64,000 nucleotides of DNA from positions 310,001 through 374,000 of the forward strand of contig NZ_CABGGS010000044.1 of NCBI RefSeq assembly GCF_902158555.1, given 5' to 3'. Below are positions 55,137-64,000 of the stretch, in pieces (within the stretch, counting starts at the first letter, position 1; each line of letters opens with the position of its first letter). The notes under the pieces are model-generated. The model did no database searches, was not told the origin of the DNA, and was given only the letters and a program-made list of their open reading frames with translations. The position numbers were made by a program, and so were the translations under genes. This DNA comes from Klebsiella spallanzanii. Its GTDB lineage: Bacteria; Pseudomonadota; Gammaproteobacteria; Enterobacterales; Enterobacteriaceae.

Positions 55137-56183
55137 ATGTTAATTCAGGTGGGGGAGCTGGCGAAGCGCGCTGGAATAACCGTCCGCACGCTGCATCACT
55201 ATGAGCAAACGGGATTGCTGAGACCTTCGGCCAGAAGCGCGGCGGGTTACCGGCTATATAATCTGGCGGCCGTTCAGCGGTTGCATATGATCAAGGCGCT
55301 GGCGCAGGCCGGGCTGGAACTCGCCACTATTAAGGACTATCTCGACAGGGATGCTTTCTCGCTGTCCGACCTGCTGGTCAAGCAGATAACCACTCTTGAT
55401 CGACAGCTGCAAACTATATCGACGCTGCGCCAACGTCTGGCGCTGCTGCGTGATGAGCTGGACAGGGGAAGCGAGCCCGATCTGGAGTCCTGGCTACAGA
55501 CGCTGGAGCTGATGAAAATGTACGATCGCTGGTTTAATCAACAGGAATTACAGGTGCTGCCGTTTGCCGGGGAGGATGAGCAGTGTAATCAGACCTGGCT
55601 GGTGCTGGTCAATGAAGTGCGACAGTTAATGGGTGAACGCTGTCCGCCAGATGCACCGCAGGCAATGGATCTGGCAACCCGTTGGATGGAACGGCTTGAG
55701 CAGGATACTGCGGGAAGGCCTGAATTTTTGACTCGCCTGAATGAAATGCACGCCGCTGAACCACAGATGCGTGAACAAACCGGAGTGACTCCGGATATTA
55801 TTGACTTTATTACCCAGGCTTTTGCGGAAAGCAAGCTGGCGATATGGGCGCGCTATTTAGATGCCGAAGAGCTGGCTTTTACGCGGCAACACTATTTCGA
55901 CCGGCTGATGGAGTGGCCTGCGCTGGTGGCCGACCTGCATCGGGTCAGTCGTGAAAACAGGGACCCGGCATCTGAGGAAGGTCAACGGCTGGCGCAGCGT
56001 TGGCTGGAGCTGTTCCAGTCTTATGCGGGTAAGAATGCGCAAACTCAGCAGAAGTTTCGTTATGCCATGGAGCAGGAACCGCATTTGATGAAGGGAACGT
56101 GGATGACCCCTGAGGTATTAAGCTGGCTTCAGCAGGCCATTGGCGTGATGATGCGGCAGGCGCAGAGGCCTGCCGCCGGGTAA
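55137..56183 (+). CDS. MerR-family regulator with TipAS-like C-terminal domains
   Basis: 348 residues. The MerR winged helix fills residues 1-70 ([36 protein letters not shown]), then a coiled-coil dimer helix (about 78-120). The long helical C-terminus carries two similar segments ([12 protein letters not shown]..., and [10 protein letters not shown]... to KGTWMTPEV), like the TipAS ligand-binding domain that senses thiopeptide-type antibiotics. No E. coli K-12 equivalent at this place is known to me. AAAGGAG precedes the ATG. Its stop abuts that of dauA. Confidence 0.87.
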   Translation: MLIQVGELAKRAGITVRTLHHYEQTGLLRPSARSAAGYRLYNLAAVQRLHMIKALAQAGLELATIKDYLDRDAFSLSDLLVKQITTLDRQLQTISTLRQRLALLRDELDRGSEPDLESWLQTLELMKMYDRWFNQQELQVLPFAGEDEQCNQTWLVLVNEVRQLMGERCPPDAPQAMDLATRWMERLEQDTAGRPEFLTRLNEMHAAEPQMREQTGVTPDIIDFITQAFAESKLAIWARYLDAEELAFTRQHYFDRLMEWPALVADLHRVSRENRDPASEEGQRLAQRWLELFQSYAGKNAQTQQKFRYAMEQEPHLMKGTWMTPEVLSWLQQAIGVMMRQAQRPAAG

Positions 56184-57863
56184 TTAAATATCCGCCAGCG
56201 CGGCGTTACGGTCCGGGTAGAAGCTTAGTCGACCGGGAATCGGTTTAACGCCGGCGCGCGCCAGAGTGCGCAGCGGTTGAAACTCGAGGTTCGAAACGCG
56301 CAGTTCACAGCCTTCCGGCAGCTTACTGACAAAGCGCTGGAAGGCATCAAGCCCACCGGCATCCAGCACCGGCACCGCATCCCATTTCAGCACAACAATA
56401 CGCTTGCCTTCGACCCGCGTTTCCAGGTCGGTAAACAATCCCTCAGCAGCGGCGAAGAACAGCGGCCCGATAACGCGTAGCACCAGCACGTCATCAGGAA
56501 CTTCAACATTGACCGGTGCAAGGCGAGTCATACGCGCAATCCTGCGCATAAATAGCAAGGAGGCGAGCACAATACCAACGCTAATAGCGATGACCATATC
56601 AAACAGCACGGTCAGCGACATACACATCAGCATAACAATGATGTCGTCTTTTGGCGCATGGCGCAGCAGGTTAACGACTTTGTGCGCTTCGCTCATGTTC
56701 CATGCCACCATCAGCAGTAGTGCCGCCATGGCGGAAAGGGGCAGCCAGGAGAGCAGAGGGGCGAGGATCAGCAGCGCCATGATCACCAGCAGCGCGTGGA
56801 TCACGGCGGAGATCGGCGACGTTGCGCCAGCGCGGACGTTAGCCGCTGAGCGAGCGATCGCGGCAGTGGCGGTAATACCGCCGAAGAACGGTGCCACGAT
56901 GTTGCCGAGGCCCTGGCCAATTAATTCACTGTTGGCTTTGTGCTTGGTACCGGTCATGCCGTCCAGCACCACGGCGCAGAGTAAGGATTCAATCGCTCCG
57001 AGCATGGCCATGGAAAATGCCGCTGGAAGGAGCGCCTGCAGCGAGGACCAACTGAGCGTAAAGTCTGAGCCCGGCATATCCCACGGCAGCACCAGCTGCG
57101 GCAGCAATTGCGGAATACCGTTGCCCTGGCTACCGTCGGCGAGGATATAGTGGAACTGCGAGCCAATGGTGGCGACATGACCACCAAGCAGGTTGACCAC
57201 GCCCATAACCGCGCAACCTGCCAGTAGGGCCGGAAGGTGGCCCGGCAAACGAATACCGAGGCGAGGCCAGAGAATCAGGGTTCCCAGCGTGACAATACCG
57301 ATGGCGGCATCACCAGGATTAACGGTCGGTAGCGCCATAAACAGAGCCCCGACTTTCTGCAGATAATGTTCAGGTACGTGCGCCATCTGCAGGCCGAGAA
57401 AATCTTTAATTTGCATGGTACCAATGGTGATACCAATCCCGGAGGTGAAACCGAGGGTGACCGATAACGGAATATACTCAATCAGGCGGCCAAAGCGTGC
57501 CAGGCCGAAAAGAATCAAGAAGATCCCCGACATTAACGTGGCGACCAGCAGCCCGGCGAGGCCAAATTGCTGCGAAACCGGGTACAGAATGACCACGAAA
57601 GCGGCAGTTGGTCCGGAAACGCTAAAGCGTGAGCCGCCGGTTAATGCAATCACGATCCCCGCCACCGCCGAGGTATAGAGACCGTACTGCGGCGCTACGC
57701 CGCTGCCAATTGCCAGAGCCATCGCCAGCGGAATAGCAATGATCCCGACGGTAATCCCGGCAATCACATCACGGGTAAACCGCGAAGCGGTATATTTTTC
57801 TTTCCAACAAGCGTCGATGAGGGCGCGGAAAGGCATCACATGTGAGGAAAATAATCTGTTCAC
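56184..57863 (-). CDS. dauA: C4-dicarboxylate/sulfate-type transporter DauA (SulP family)
   Basis: Inner-membrane SulP transporter; E. coli DauA (YchM) takes up succinate aerobically at acid pH. 559 residues: membrane domain to about residue 430 ([38 protein letters not shown]) and a cytoplasmic STAS domain from about 440 ([27 protein letters not shown]). It abuts the MerR gene tail to tail, and lies between ychH and prs as in E. coli. Confidence 0.95.
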   Translation of the reverse strand: MNRLFSSHVMPFRALIDACWKEKYTASRFTRDVIAGITVGIIAIPLAMALAIGSGVAPQYGLYTSAVAGIVIALTGGSRFSVSGPTAAFVVILYPVSQQFGLAGLLVATLMSGIFLILFGLARFGRLIEYIPLSVTLGFTSGIGITIGTMQIKDFLGLQMAHVPEHYLQKVGALFMALPTVNPGDAAIGIVTLGTLILWPRLGIRLPGHLPALLAGCAVMGVVNLLGGHVATIGSQFHYILADGSQGNGIPQLLPQLVLPWDMPGSDFTLSWSSLQALLPAAFSMAMLGAIESLLCAVVLDGMTGTKHKANSELIGQGLGNIVAPFFGGITATAAIARSAANVRAGATSPISAVIHALLVIMALLILAPLLSWLPLSAMAALLLMVAWNMSEAHKVVNLLRHAPKDDIIVMLMCMSLTVLFDMVIAISVGIVLASLLFMRRIARMTRLAPVNVEVPDDVLVLRVIGPLFFAAAEGLFTDLETRVEGKRIVVLKWDAVPVLDAGGLDAFQRFVSKLPEGCELRVSNLEFQPLRTLARAGVKPIPGRLSFYPDRNAALADI

Positions 57864-57930
57864 AATAATGTTTCATCCATGAGCGCATCATCTGTCAACT
57901 GAATGGCAGGTGAAGGAGGCATTAATCATT

Positions 57931-58050
57931 TCCACGTCATCCTTCGGGATGCCTCTTTGTTGGCTGCGCTCGTTTACCCCAGTCACGTACTACCTGTACG
58001 CTCCTGGGGATTCATTCACTTGCCGCCTTGACACATACCGAATGATTTTG
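57931..58050. repeat. Enterobacterial intergenic repeat with nested dyad
   Basis: Contains CCCCAG (57977-57982) and CTGGGG (58004-58009) around an inner CGTAC-TACCT-GTACG (57986-58000), i.e. a 33-base nested palindrome. The core matches a stretch inside the MITE-like element at 39175-39195. Non-coding, between the promoters of dauA and the end of prs. Confidence 0.6.
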
Positions 58051-58074
58051 TGGCTAAATAAAAGGTTCAGAGAC

Positions 58075-58100
58075 AAAAAAACCCGCCGCAGCGGGTTTTT
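58075..58100 (-). terminator. Rho-independent terminator of prs
   Basis: ACCCGC/GCGGGT stem with a CGCA loop, flanked by A6 and T5; on the minus strand it ends prs transcription 14 bases after the stop. Confidence 0.92.
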
Positions 58101-58113
58101 ATGCCGGGCTCGA

Positions 58114-59130
<1,017 letters not shown>

Positions 59131-59243
59131 TCATCCAGGCGGTGTATTTAAAGAGCCCGATGCAACGTCTGGAACAGGGTGACGTTGTCACCATAACTCA
59201 GTTTCCCCGGCGTTTTCGCCGTATTTGCTGAAATCAGCAGAAA

Positions 59244-60095
59244 TTAGCGCAGCGCCTGCTTGAGCGGAGAGATATTAACACCTCGCGCCACAAAGCCATG
59301 CAGCCATGCCGGGGCTTTTTCCAGCACCTGACGAGCGGCGGATTCTGTGTCAAATTCAGCAAACACACATGCACCGGTGCCAGTCAGGCGCGACGGCGCA
59401 TATTCTAACAGCCAGGAAAGCGCCGCATCAACCTCACGAAAACGTTTTCTTGCGATAACCTCGCAATCATTGCCGAATTTACATTTTAGTAACGTATTAA
59501 TTGACCTGGTAGGGGTATTACGGGGGAGTTCAGGATCGCCAAAAATGATCGGCGTTGGGATGCTGACTCCCGGATGCGCCACCAGATACCACTTTTCCTC
59601 TGGTTCGACCGGAGTCAGAATCTCACCTACGCCCTCGGCAAAAGCCGCATGACCGCGGACAAATACCGGCACGTCTGCGCCGAGCTGCAGGCCCAACGCC
59701 GCCAGTTCATCTTGCGAAAGATTGCAGCCCCACAGGTGATTAAGCGCTACCAGCACGGTGGCGGCGTTGGATGAACCGCCGCCGAGGCCGCCGCCCATCG
59801 GCAGAATTTTGTCGATACTGATATCGGCACCGCTACCTGCAGGTAATTTCCCGGCCTGTTCTGCGGCCTGCATTAATAGCCTTGCTGCGCGGATAATCAG
59901 GTTCTCTTCATCCGGCACGCCGTCAACCGGCGTCAGCAGACGCAGTTGAGCATCATTACGCGGCTCAATCGTCAACGTGTCGCCATAATCAAGAAACTGA
60001 AACAGCGTCTGCAGCGTGTGGTAACCGTCGGCGCGCTGCCCGGTAATGTACAGAAACAGGTTCAGCTTTGCGGGAGAAGGCCAGCGGGTCATCAT
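59244..60095 (-). CDS. ispE: 4-diphosphocytidyl-2-C-methyl-D-erythritol kinase
   Basis: GHMP kinase of the MEP isoprenoid pathway. N-terminal [22 protein letters not shown] contains the substrate-binding Lys; the phosphate loop is [17 protein letters not shown] near residues 93-109, and the C-terminal [11 protein letters not shown] is the third GHMP motif. 283 residues, full length. Overlaps lolB by four bases (ATGA). Confidence 0.97.
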   Translation of the reverse strand: MMTRWPSPAKLNLFLYITGQRADGYHTLQTLFQFLDYGDTLTIEPRNDAQLRLLTPVDGVPDEENLIIRAARLLMQAAEQAGKLPAGSGADISIDKILPMGGGLGGGSSNAATVLVALNHLWGCNLSQDELAALGLQLGADVPVFVRGHAAFAEGVGEILTPVEPEEKWYLVAHPGVSIPTPIIFGDPELPRNTPTRSINTLLKCKFGNDCEVIARKRFREVDAALSWLLEYAPSRLTGTGACVFAEFDTESAARQVLEKAPAWLHGFVARGVNISPLKQALR

Positions 60096-60703
60096 TTCAC
60101 AATCCAGTTGTCCATTTTCAGCTTGATGCGCTGACTGCCATCGTTAAGTTCCATATTGGCCGGCAACGAAGGTTTCGTGTCAGTAGTATAACCGCCGTAA
60201 GTGACGTGCCAGGTCTTGCCGTTTTGCGTGTAGTTCAGCTCGCGCAGGCGGTACTGGTCATCAAGCGAGTAGTCGGTAGCTTCGCCAGGCAGGCCAATAA
60301 TCCACTGACGCAGGCTGTTGAGCGGAATCGGCATACCGGTCAGGCGGCCAATCATCTCTTCGGCATCGGTCGCGGTGTAGCTCTGACCTTTATTGTCAAT
60401 CAACTGTACGCTGCCCGGCTGGGCGGTTAACGATAGCTCGGTGCTGCCGAGCGGATTCGTCAGCAGCAGGCGATAGCGGTCCTGGCCAGTCTGCTGCCAG
60501 AAGAAGCGGGCATACACTTTTTGCTCGTCTGAGAGGTAAGCAAAAGCGCCGCGCGTCTGGAACTGATTAAGATTGCGGACATCTTGCTGGTGCTGACGCC
60601 ACTGCGGAGAGTCCGGGCTTTTACCGGGACCTTTAGGAGCATTAATCGTACAGGCGGTCAGAACGAGGCTTGCCAGCGGCAACAGGCGGAACAGTCGATT
60701 CAT
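60092..60703 (-). CDS. lolB: Outer-membrane lipoprotein receptor LolB
   Basis: Receives lipoproteins from LolA and inserts them into the outer membrane. Signal peptide with lipobox LTAC (Cys18) and the LolB beta-barrel pattern with [20 protein letters not shown] and the protruding-loop region [10 protein letters not shown]. 203 residues, close to E. coli (207). First gene of the lolB-ispE-prs group, divergent from hemA. Confidence 0.95.
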   Translation of the reverse strand: MNRLFRLLPLASLVLTACTINAPKGPGKSPDSPQWRQHQQDVRNLNQFQTRGAFAYLSDEQKVYARFFWQQTGQDRYRLLLTNPLGSTELSLTAQPGSVQLIDNKGQSYTATDAEEMIGRLTGMPIPLNSLRQWIIGLPGEATDYSLDDQYRLRELNYTQNGKTWHVTYGGYTTDTKPSLPANMELNDGSQRIKLKMDNWIVK

Positions 60704-60975
60704 AATGATGACAAATCCTTGATGTCTACAGTGAAATGCGGCGAATGGGTAGAAGAGCGGCCGATTTGTGTAGCGGGTTACAATAATAACCTTTAATGCT
60801 AGCGTTGCCGGGCGGTAGCGTCTACGTTCAAGTTGTCTGAAATCAAAAAATTACCGTTAATGGCTATTACGCGCTGGCTATTACTCCAAAAGGGGAGCCT
60901 CTCTTTTATTGATTACGCGCATCCTGTATGATGCCCCCAGACTAACCTTAGCAACGCTGGTACTACTCCCTCACA

Positions 60976-62232
60976 ATGACCCTTTTAGCTCTTGGTATTA
61001 ATCACAAAACAGCCCCGGTAGCGCTGCGAGAACGCGTAACGTTTTCGCCGGACACGCTCGATCAGGCGCTGGAGAGCTTGCTGGCCCAGCCAATGGTGCA
61101 GGGTGGGGTGGTGCTGTCGACCTGTAACCGCACGGAGCTCTACCTCAGCGTTGAAGAGCAGGATAACCTTCAGGAAGTCCTTATCCGCTGGCTATGTGAT
61201 TACCATGGTTTAGATGAAGACGATCTGCGCAAAAGCCTGTACTGGCATCAGGACAATGATGCGGTCAGTCATCTGATGCGCGTCGCCAGCGGTCTCGATT
61301 CGCTGGTGCTTGGCGAGCCGCAGATCCTCGGGCAGGTGAAGAAAGCCTTTGCTGATTCCAGCCGCGGGCATCTGAACGTCAGCGAGCTGGAGCGCATGTT
61401 CCAGAAATCGTTCTCGGTGGCCAAACGCGTGCGGACCGAAACCGATATCGGCGCCAGCGCGGTCTCCGTGGCATTTGCCGCCTGTACGCTGGCACGTCAA
61501 ATCTTTGAATCACTCTCCAGCGTCACCGTGCTGCTGGTCGGTGCCGGGGAAACCATCGAGCTGGTGGCCCGCCATCTGCGCGAGCACAAGGTGCGTAAAA
61601 TGGTGATTGCCAACCGCACCCGTGAACGCGCTCAGGCGCTGGCTGATGAAGTCGGCGCGGAAGTGATCGCGCTGAGCGACATTGACGAACGTTTGAAAGA
61701 CGCCGACATCATTATTAGTTCTACCGCCAGCCCGCTGCCGATTATTGGCAAGGGGATGGTAGAGCGCGCGCTGAAGGCGCGCCGTAACCAGCCGATGCTG
61801 CTGGTGGACATCGCCGTTCCTCGTGATGTTGAGCCGGAGGTCGGTAAGCTGGCGAACGCCTATCTCTACAGCGTGGACGATCTGCAAAACATCATTCAGC
61901 ACAACCTGGCGCAGCGTAAAGCCGCGGCGGTACAGGCGGAAACCATTGTTGAGCAGGAAGCCAGCGAATTTATGGCCTGGCTGCGCGCCCAGAGCGCCAG
62001 CGAGACAATCCGCGAATATCGTTCTCAGGCCGAGCAGGTCCGTGAGGAGCTGACGGCAAAAGCGCTGGCGGCGCTGAATCAGGGCGGCGATGCGCAGGAA
62101 ATCATGCAGGATCTGGCGCGCAAGTTGACTAACCGCCTGATCCACTCGCCCACTAAATCTCTTCAGCAGGCCGCCCGTGACGGGGATGATGAACGCCTGC
62201 ATATTCTGCGCAACAGCCTCGGGCTGGAATAG
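60976..62232 (+). CDS. hemA: Glutamyl-tRNA reductase HemA
   Basis: First committed enzyme of tetrapyrrole synthesis: reduces Glu-tRNA to glutamate-1-semialdehyde. N-terminal [18 protein letters not shown] carries the degradation-prone start; the catalytic Cys50 is in [13 protein letters not shown]. The NADPH domain shows [14 protein letters not shown], and a dimerisation helix region ends the protein. 418 residues as in E. coli. Followed by prfA after 42 bases, the classical hemA-prfA-prmC operon. Confidence 0.97.
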   Translation: MTLLALGINHKTAPVALRERVTFSPDTLDQALESLLAQPMVQGGVVLSTCNRTELYLSVEEQDNLQEVLIRWLCDYHGLDEDDLRKSLYWHQDNDAVSHLMRVASGLDSLVLGEPQILGQVKKAFADSSRGHLNVSELERMFQKSFSVAKRVRTETDIGASAVSVAFAACTLARQIFESLSSVTVLLVGAGETIELVARHLREHKVRKMVIANRTRERAQALADEVGAEVIALSDIDERLKDADIIISSTASPLPIIGKGMVERALKARRNQPMLLVDIAVPRDVEPEVGKLANAYLYSVDDLQNIIQHNLAQRKAAAVQAETIVEQEASEFMAWLRAQSASETIREYRSQAEQVREELTAKALAALNQGGDAQEIMQDLARKLTNRLIHSPTKSLQQAARDGDDERLHILRNSLGLE

Positions 62233-62274
62233 CGCACCTTTCTCTCTTTTTCAGGACAGGGTGAATTTACGCCT

Positions 62275-63357
62275 ATGAAGCCTTCTATTGTTGCCAAACT
62301 GGAAGCCCTATACGAACGCCACGAGGAAGTCCAGGCGTTACTCGGCGATGCCGCGACCATCGCCGATCAGGATAAGTTTCGCGCATTATCGCGAGAGTAC
62401 GCACAGCTGAGCGACGTGGCTCGTTGCTATACCGACTGGCGTCAGCTGCAGGATGATATTGAAACTGCGCAGATGATGCTCGACGACCCGGAAATGCGCG
62501 AAATGGCGCAGGAAGAGCTGCGTGAAGCGAAAGAAAAGGGCGAACAGATGGAACAGCAGCTGCAGGTTCTGCTGCTGCCAAAAGATCCGGACGACGAGCG
62601 TAACGCTTTTGTTGAAGTTCGCGCCGGTACCGGTGGCGATGAAGCGGCGCTGTTTGCAGGCGATCTGTTCCGTATGTACAGCCGCTATGCGGAATCTCGC
62701 CGCTGGCGCGTGGAAATCATGAGCGCCAACGAAGGCGAGCACGGCGGCTTTAAAGAAGTCATCGCTAAAATTAGCGGCGATGGCGTTTATGGCCGATTGA
62801 AGTTCGAATCCGGCGGCCATCGCGTTCAGCGCGTACCGGCCACCGAATCTCAGGGACGTATTCATACTTCCGCTTGCACCGTGGCGGTAATGCCGGAGCT
62901 GCCGGAAGCCGAAATGCCGGATATCAACCCGGGCGATCTACGTATTGATACCTTCCGCTCTTCCGGGGCGGGCGGTCAGCACGTTAACACCACCGATTCG
63001 GCTATCCGTATTACCCACTTGCCGACCGGTATCGTCGTTGAGTGCCAGGACGAACGTTCCCAGCACAAAAACAAAGCCAAAGCGCTGTCAGTGCTGGGCG
63101 CGCGTATTCGCGCTGCGGAAGTGGCTAAACGCCAGCAGGCGGAAGCCTCCGAGCGCCGTAACCTGCTGGGAAGCGGCGATCGCAGCGATCGTAACCGCAC
63201 CTATAACTATCCGCAGGGCCGCGTTACCGATCACCGCATTAACCTGACGCTTTACCGTCTGGATGAGGCGATGGAAGGTAAGCTGGATATGTTGATTGAG
63301 CCGATCGTCCAGGAATATCAGGCCGATCAGCTGGCAGCGCTTTCCGAGCAGGAATGA
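62275..63357 (+). CDS. prfA: Peptide chain release factor 1 (RF1)
   Basis: Recognises UAA and UAG and triggers hydrolysis of the completed peptide. Both key motifs are intact: the codon-recognition tripeptide PAT in [10 protein letters not shown] and the GGQ loop in [14 protein letters not shown], whose Gln is methylated by the next gene product. 360 residues as in E. coli. Its stop overlaps the prmC start (ATGA). Confidence 0.98.
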   Translation: MKPSIVAKLEALYERHEEVQALLGDAATIADQDKFRALSREYAQLSDVARCYTDWRQLQDDIETAQMMLDDPEMREMAQEELREAKEKGEQMEQQLQVLLLPKDPDDERNAFVEVRAGTGGDEAALFAGDLFRMYSRYAESRRWRVEIMSANEGEHGGFKEVIAKISGDGVYGRLKFESGGHRVQRVPATESQGRIHTSACTVAVMPELPEAEMPDINPGDLRIDTFRSSGAGGQHVNTTDSAIRITHLPTGIVVECQDERSQHKNKAKALSVLGARIRAAEVAKRQQAEASERRNLLGSGDRSDRNRTYNYPQGRVTDHRINLTLYRLDEAMEGKLDMLIEPIVQEYQADQLAALSEQE

Positions 63358-64000
63358 TGACTTTTCAGCAGTGGTTGACCCAGGCCATAACCCGCCTGAG
63401 TCAAAGCGAAAGTCCGCGCCGGGACGCCGAAATCTTGCTCGGTCACGTGACCGGCAAAGCGCGGACTTTTATTCTCGCGTTTGACGAAACGACGTTGACA
63501 GAGCAACAGTCAGCCGAGCTGGAAACGCTGCTAAGCCGTCGCGCGCAGGGCGAACCGGTTGCTCATTTGGTGGGGCAGCGCGAATTCTGGTCGCTGCCGC
63601 TGTTTGTCTCTCCTGCGACGCTGATCCCGCGCCCGGATACCGAGTGCCTGGTTGAGCAGACTCTGGCGCGACTACCGTCGGTACCGTGTCGGATCCTGGA
63701 TTTAGGCACCGGCACCGGCGCTATCGCCCTGGCGCTGGCCAGCGAGCGCCCGGATTGCCAGGTCACCGCTGTTGACTTTATGCCCGATGCGGTCGCCCTG
63801 GCCGCGCGTAACGTGGAACATCTCGCTATTGATAACGTCGCCGTGCTGCAGAGCAACTGGTTTAGCGCACTCGCTGGGCAGCAGTTTGACACCATCGTTA
63901 GCAATCCACCCTATATTGACGAAACCGACCCGCATCTTCTGCAGGGCGATGTACGCTTTGAGCCGAAAACGGCGCTGGTTGCCGCCGATGGCGGTCTGGC
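63357..64000 (+). CDS. prmC: Release factor glutamine methyltransferase PrmC, N-terminal part
   Basis: Methylates the GGQ glutamine of RF1 and RF2. The frame begins at ATG 63357, overlapping the prfA stop, and stays open to the end of the window, so the C-terminus is cut off. Visible: helical N-terminal domain (QQWLTQAITRLSQSESPRRD), LIPRPDTE, the SAM site ILDLGTGTGAIALALA near residue 115 and the substrate motif VSNPPYIDE. Confidence 0.96.
   Translation, partial: MTFQQWLTQAITRLSQSESPRRDAEILLGHVTGKARTFILAFDETTLTEQQSAELETLLSRRAQGEPVAHLVGQREFWSLPLFVSPATLIPRPDTECLVEQTLARLPSVPCRILDLGTGTGAIALALASERPDCQVTAVDFMPDAVALAARNVEHLAIDNVAVLQSNWFSALAGQQFDTIVSNPPYIDETDPHLLQGDVRFEPKTALVAADGGL

Overview
The window reads as a chromosomal segment of a non-E. 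coli member of the Enterobacteriaceae, most like the Klebsiella/Raoultella/Enterobacter group. The backbone proteins are close to their E. coli counterparts as I know them (FadD, MinCDE, FadR, YcgB, DadAX, Prs, HemA, PrfA). The order, however, is that of relatives in which the slp-fadD-rnd block abuts minEDC. Genes that E. coli carries between ycgN and dsbB (hlyE, umuDC) and between emtA and treA (including ycgR) are absent. The genus is inferred, not proven.

Layout. Positions 1-18.3 kb are conserved backbone: an slp-type lipoprotein end, fadD, rnd, minEDC, ycgL-ycgM-ycgN, a yeaR-like gene with an NsrR-type operator, dsbB, nhaB, fadR, ycgB, dadA-dadX, cvrA, ldcA and emtA. From 18.3 to 29.3 kb lie two tandem paralogous membrane proteins, periplasmic trehalase, and a carbohydrate locus: GPH symporter, coiled-coil sugar porin, a domain-swapped family 3 glycosidase and a Tat-exported esterase. 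From 29.3 to 33.4 kb is the most interesting unit: a tight operon encoding an ATP-grasp amidoligase-like protein, an alpha-E protein, a transglutaminase-fold protein and the proteasome-like peptidase Anbu. It is preceded by what looks like an NtrC enhancer and a sigma-54 promoter.

From 33.4 to 52.5 kb the content is accessory: azlCD with an AraC regulator, a RluA-family enzyme, a HypT-like LysR regulator divergent from a second-locus ATP-type PEP carboxykinase, a MITE-like element lying in that gene's stop codon, a LysR/flavodoxin-fold oxidoreductase pair, a broken aldo-keto reductase, an OmpC/F-type porin with an AbgB-like hydrolase and an MFS transporter, a GAF/PucR-type regulator interrupted by one amber codon, a DHA2-type MFS pump, and a sugar MFS porter overlapping an orphan PTS EIIA. 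Parts of this stretch, above all 45.8-52.4 kb, are visibly richer in A+T.

From 52.6 kb to the end the backbone resumes: ychF, pth, ychH, a MerR/TipAS-type regulator, dauA, prs, ispE, lolB, hemA, prfA and the start of prmC. I found no tRNA, rRNA, CRISPR array, prophage or intact insertion sequence.

The backbone links fatty-acid activation (fadD) to its regulator (fadR), sets division-site placement (min), and supplies heme, isoprenoid, PRPP and translation-termination functions. The accessory part is mostly transport plus catabolism, each unit with a nearby regulator. Two of its genes carry in-frame TAG codons, which suggests decay.
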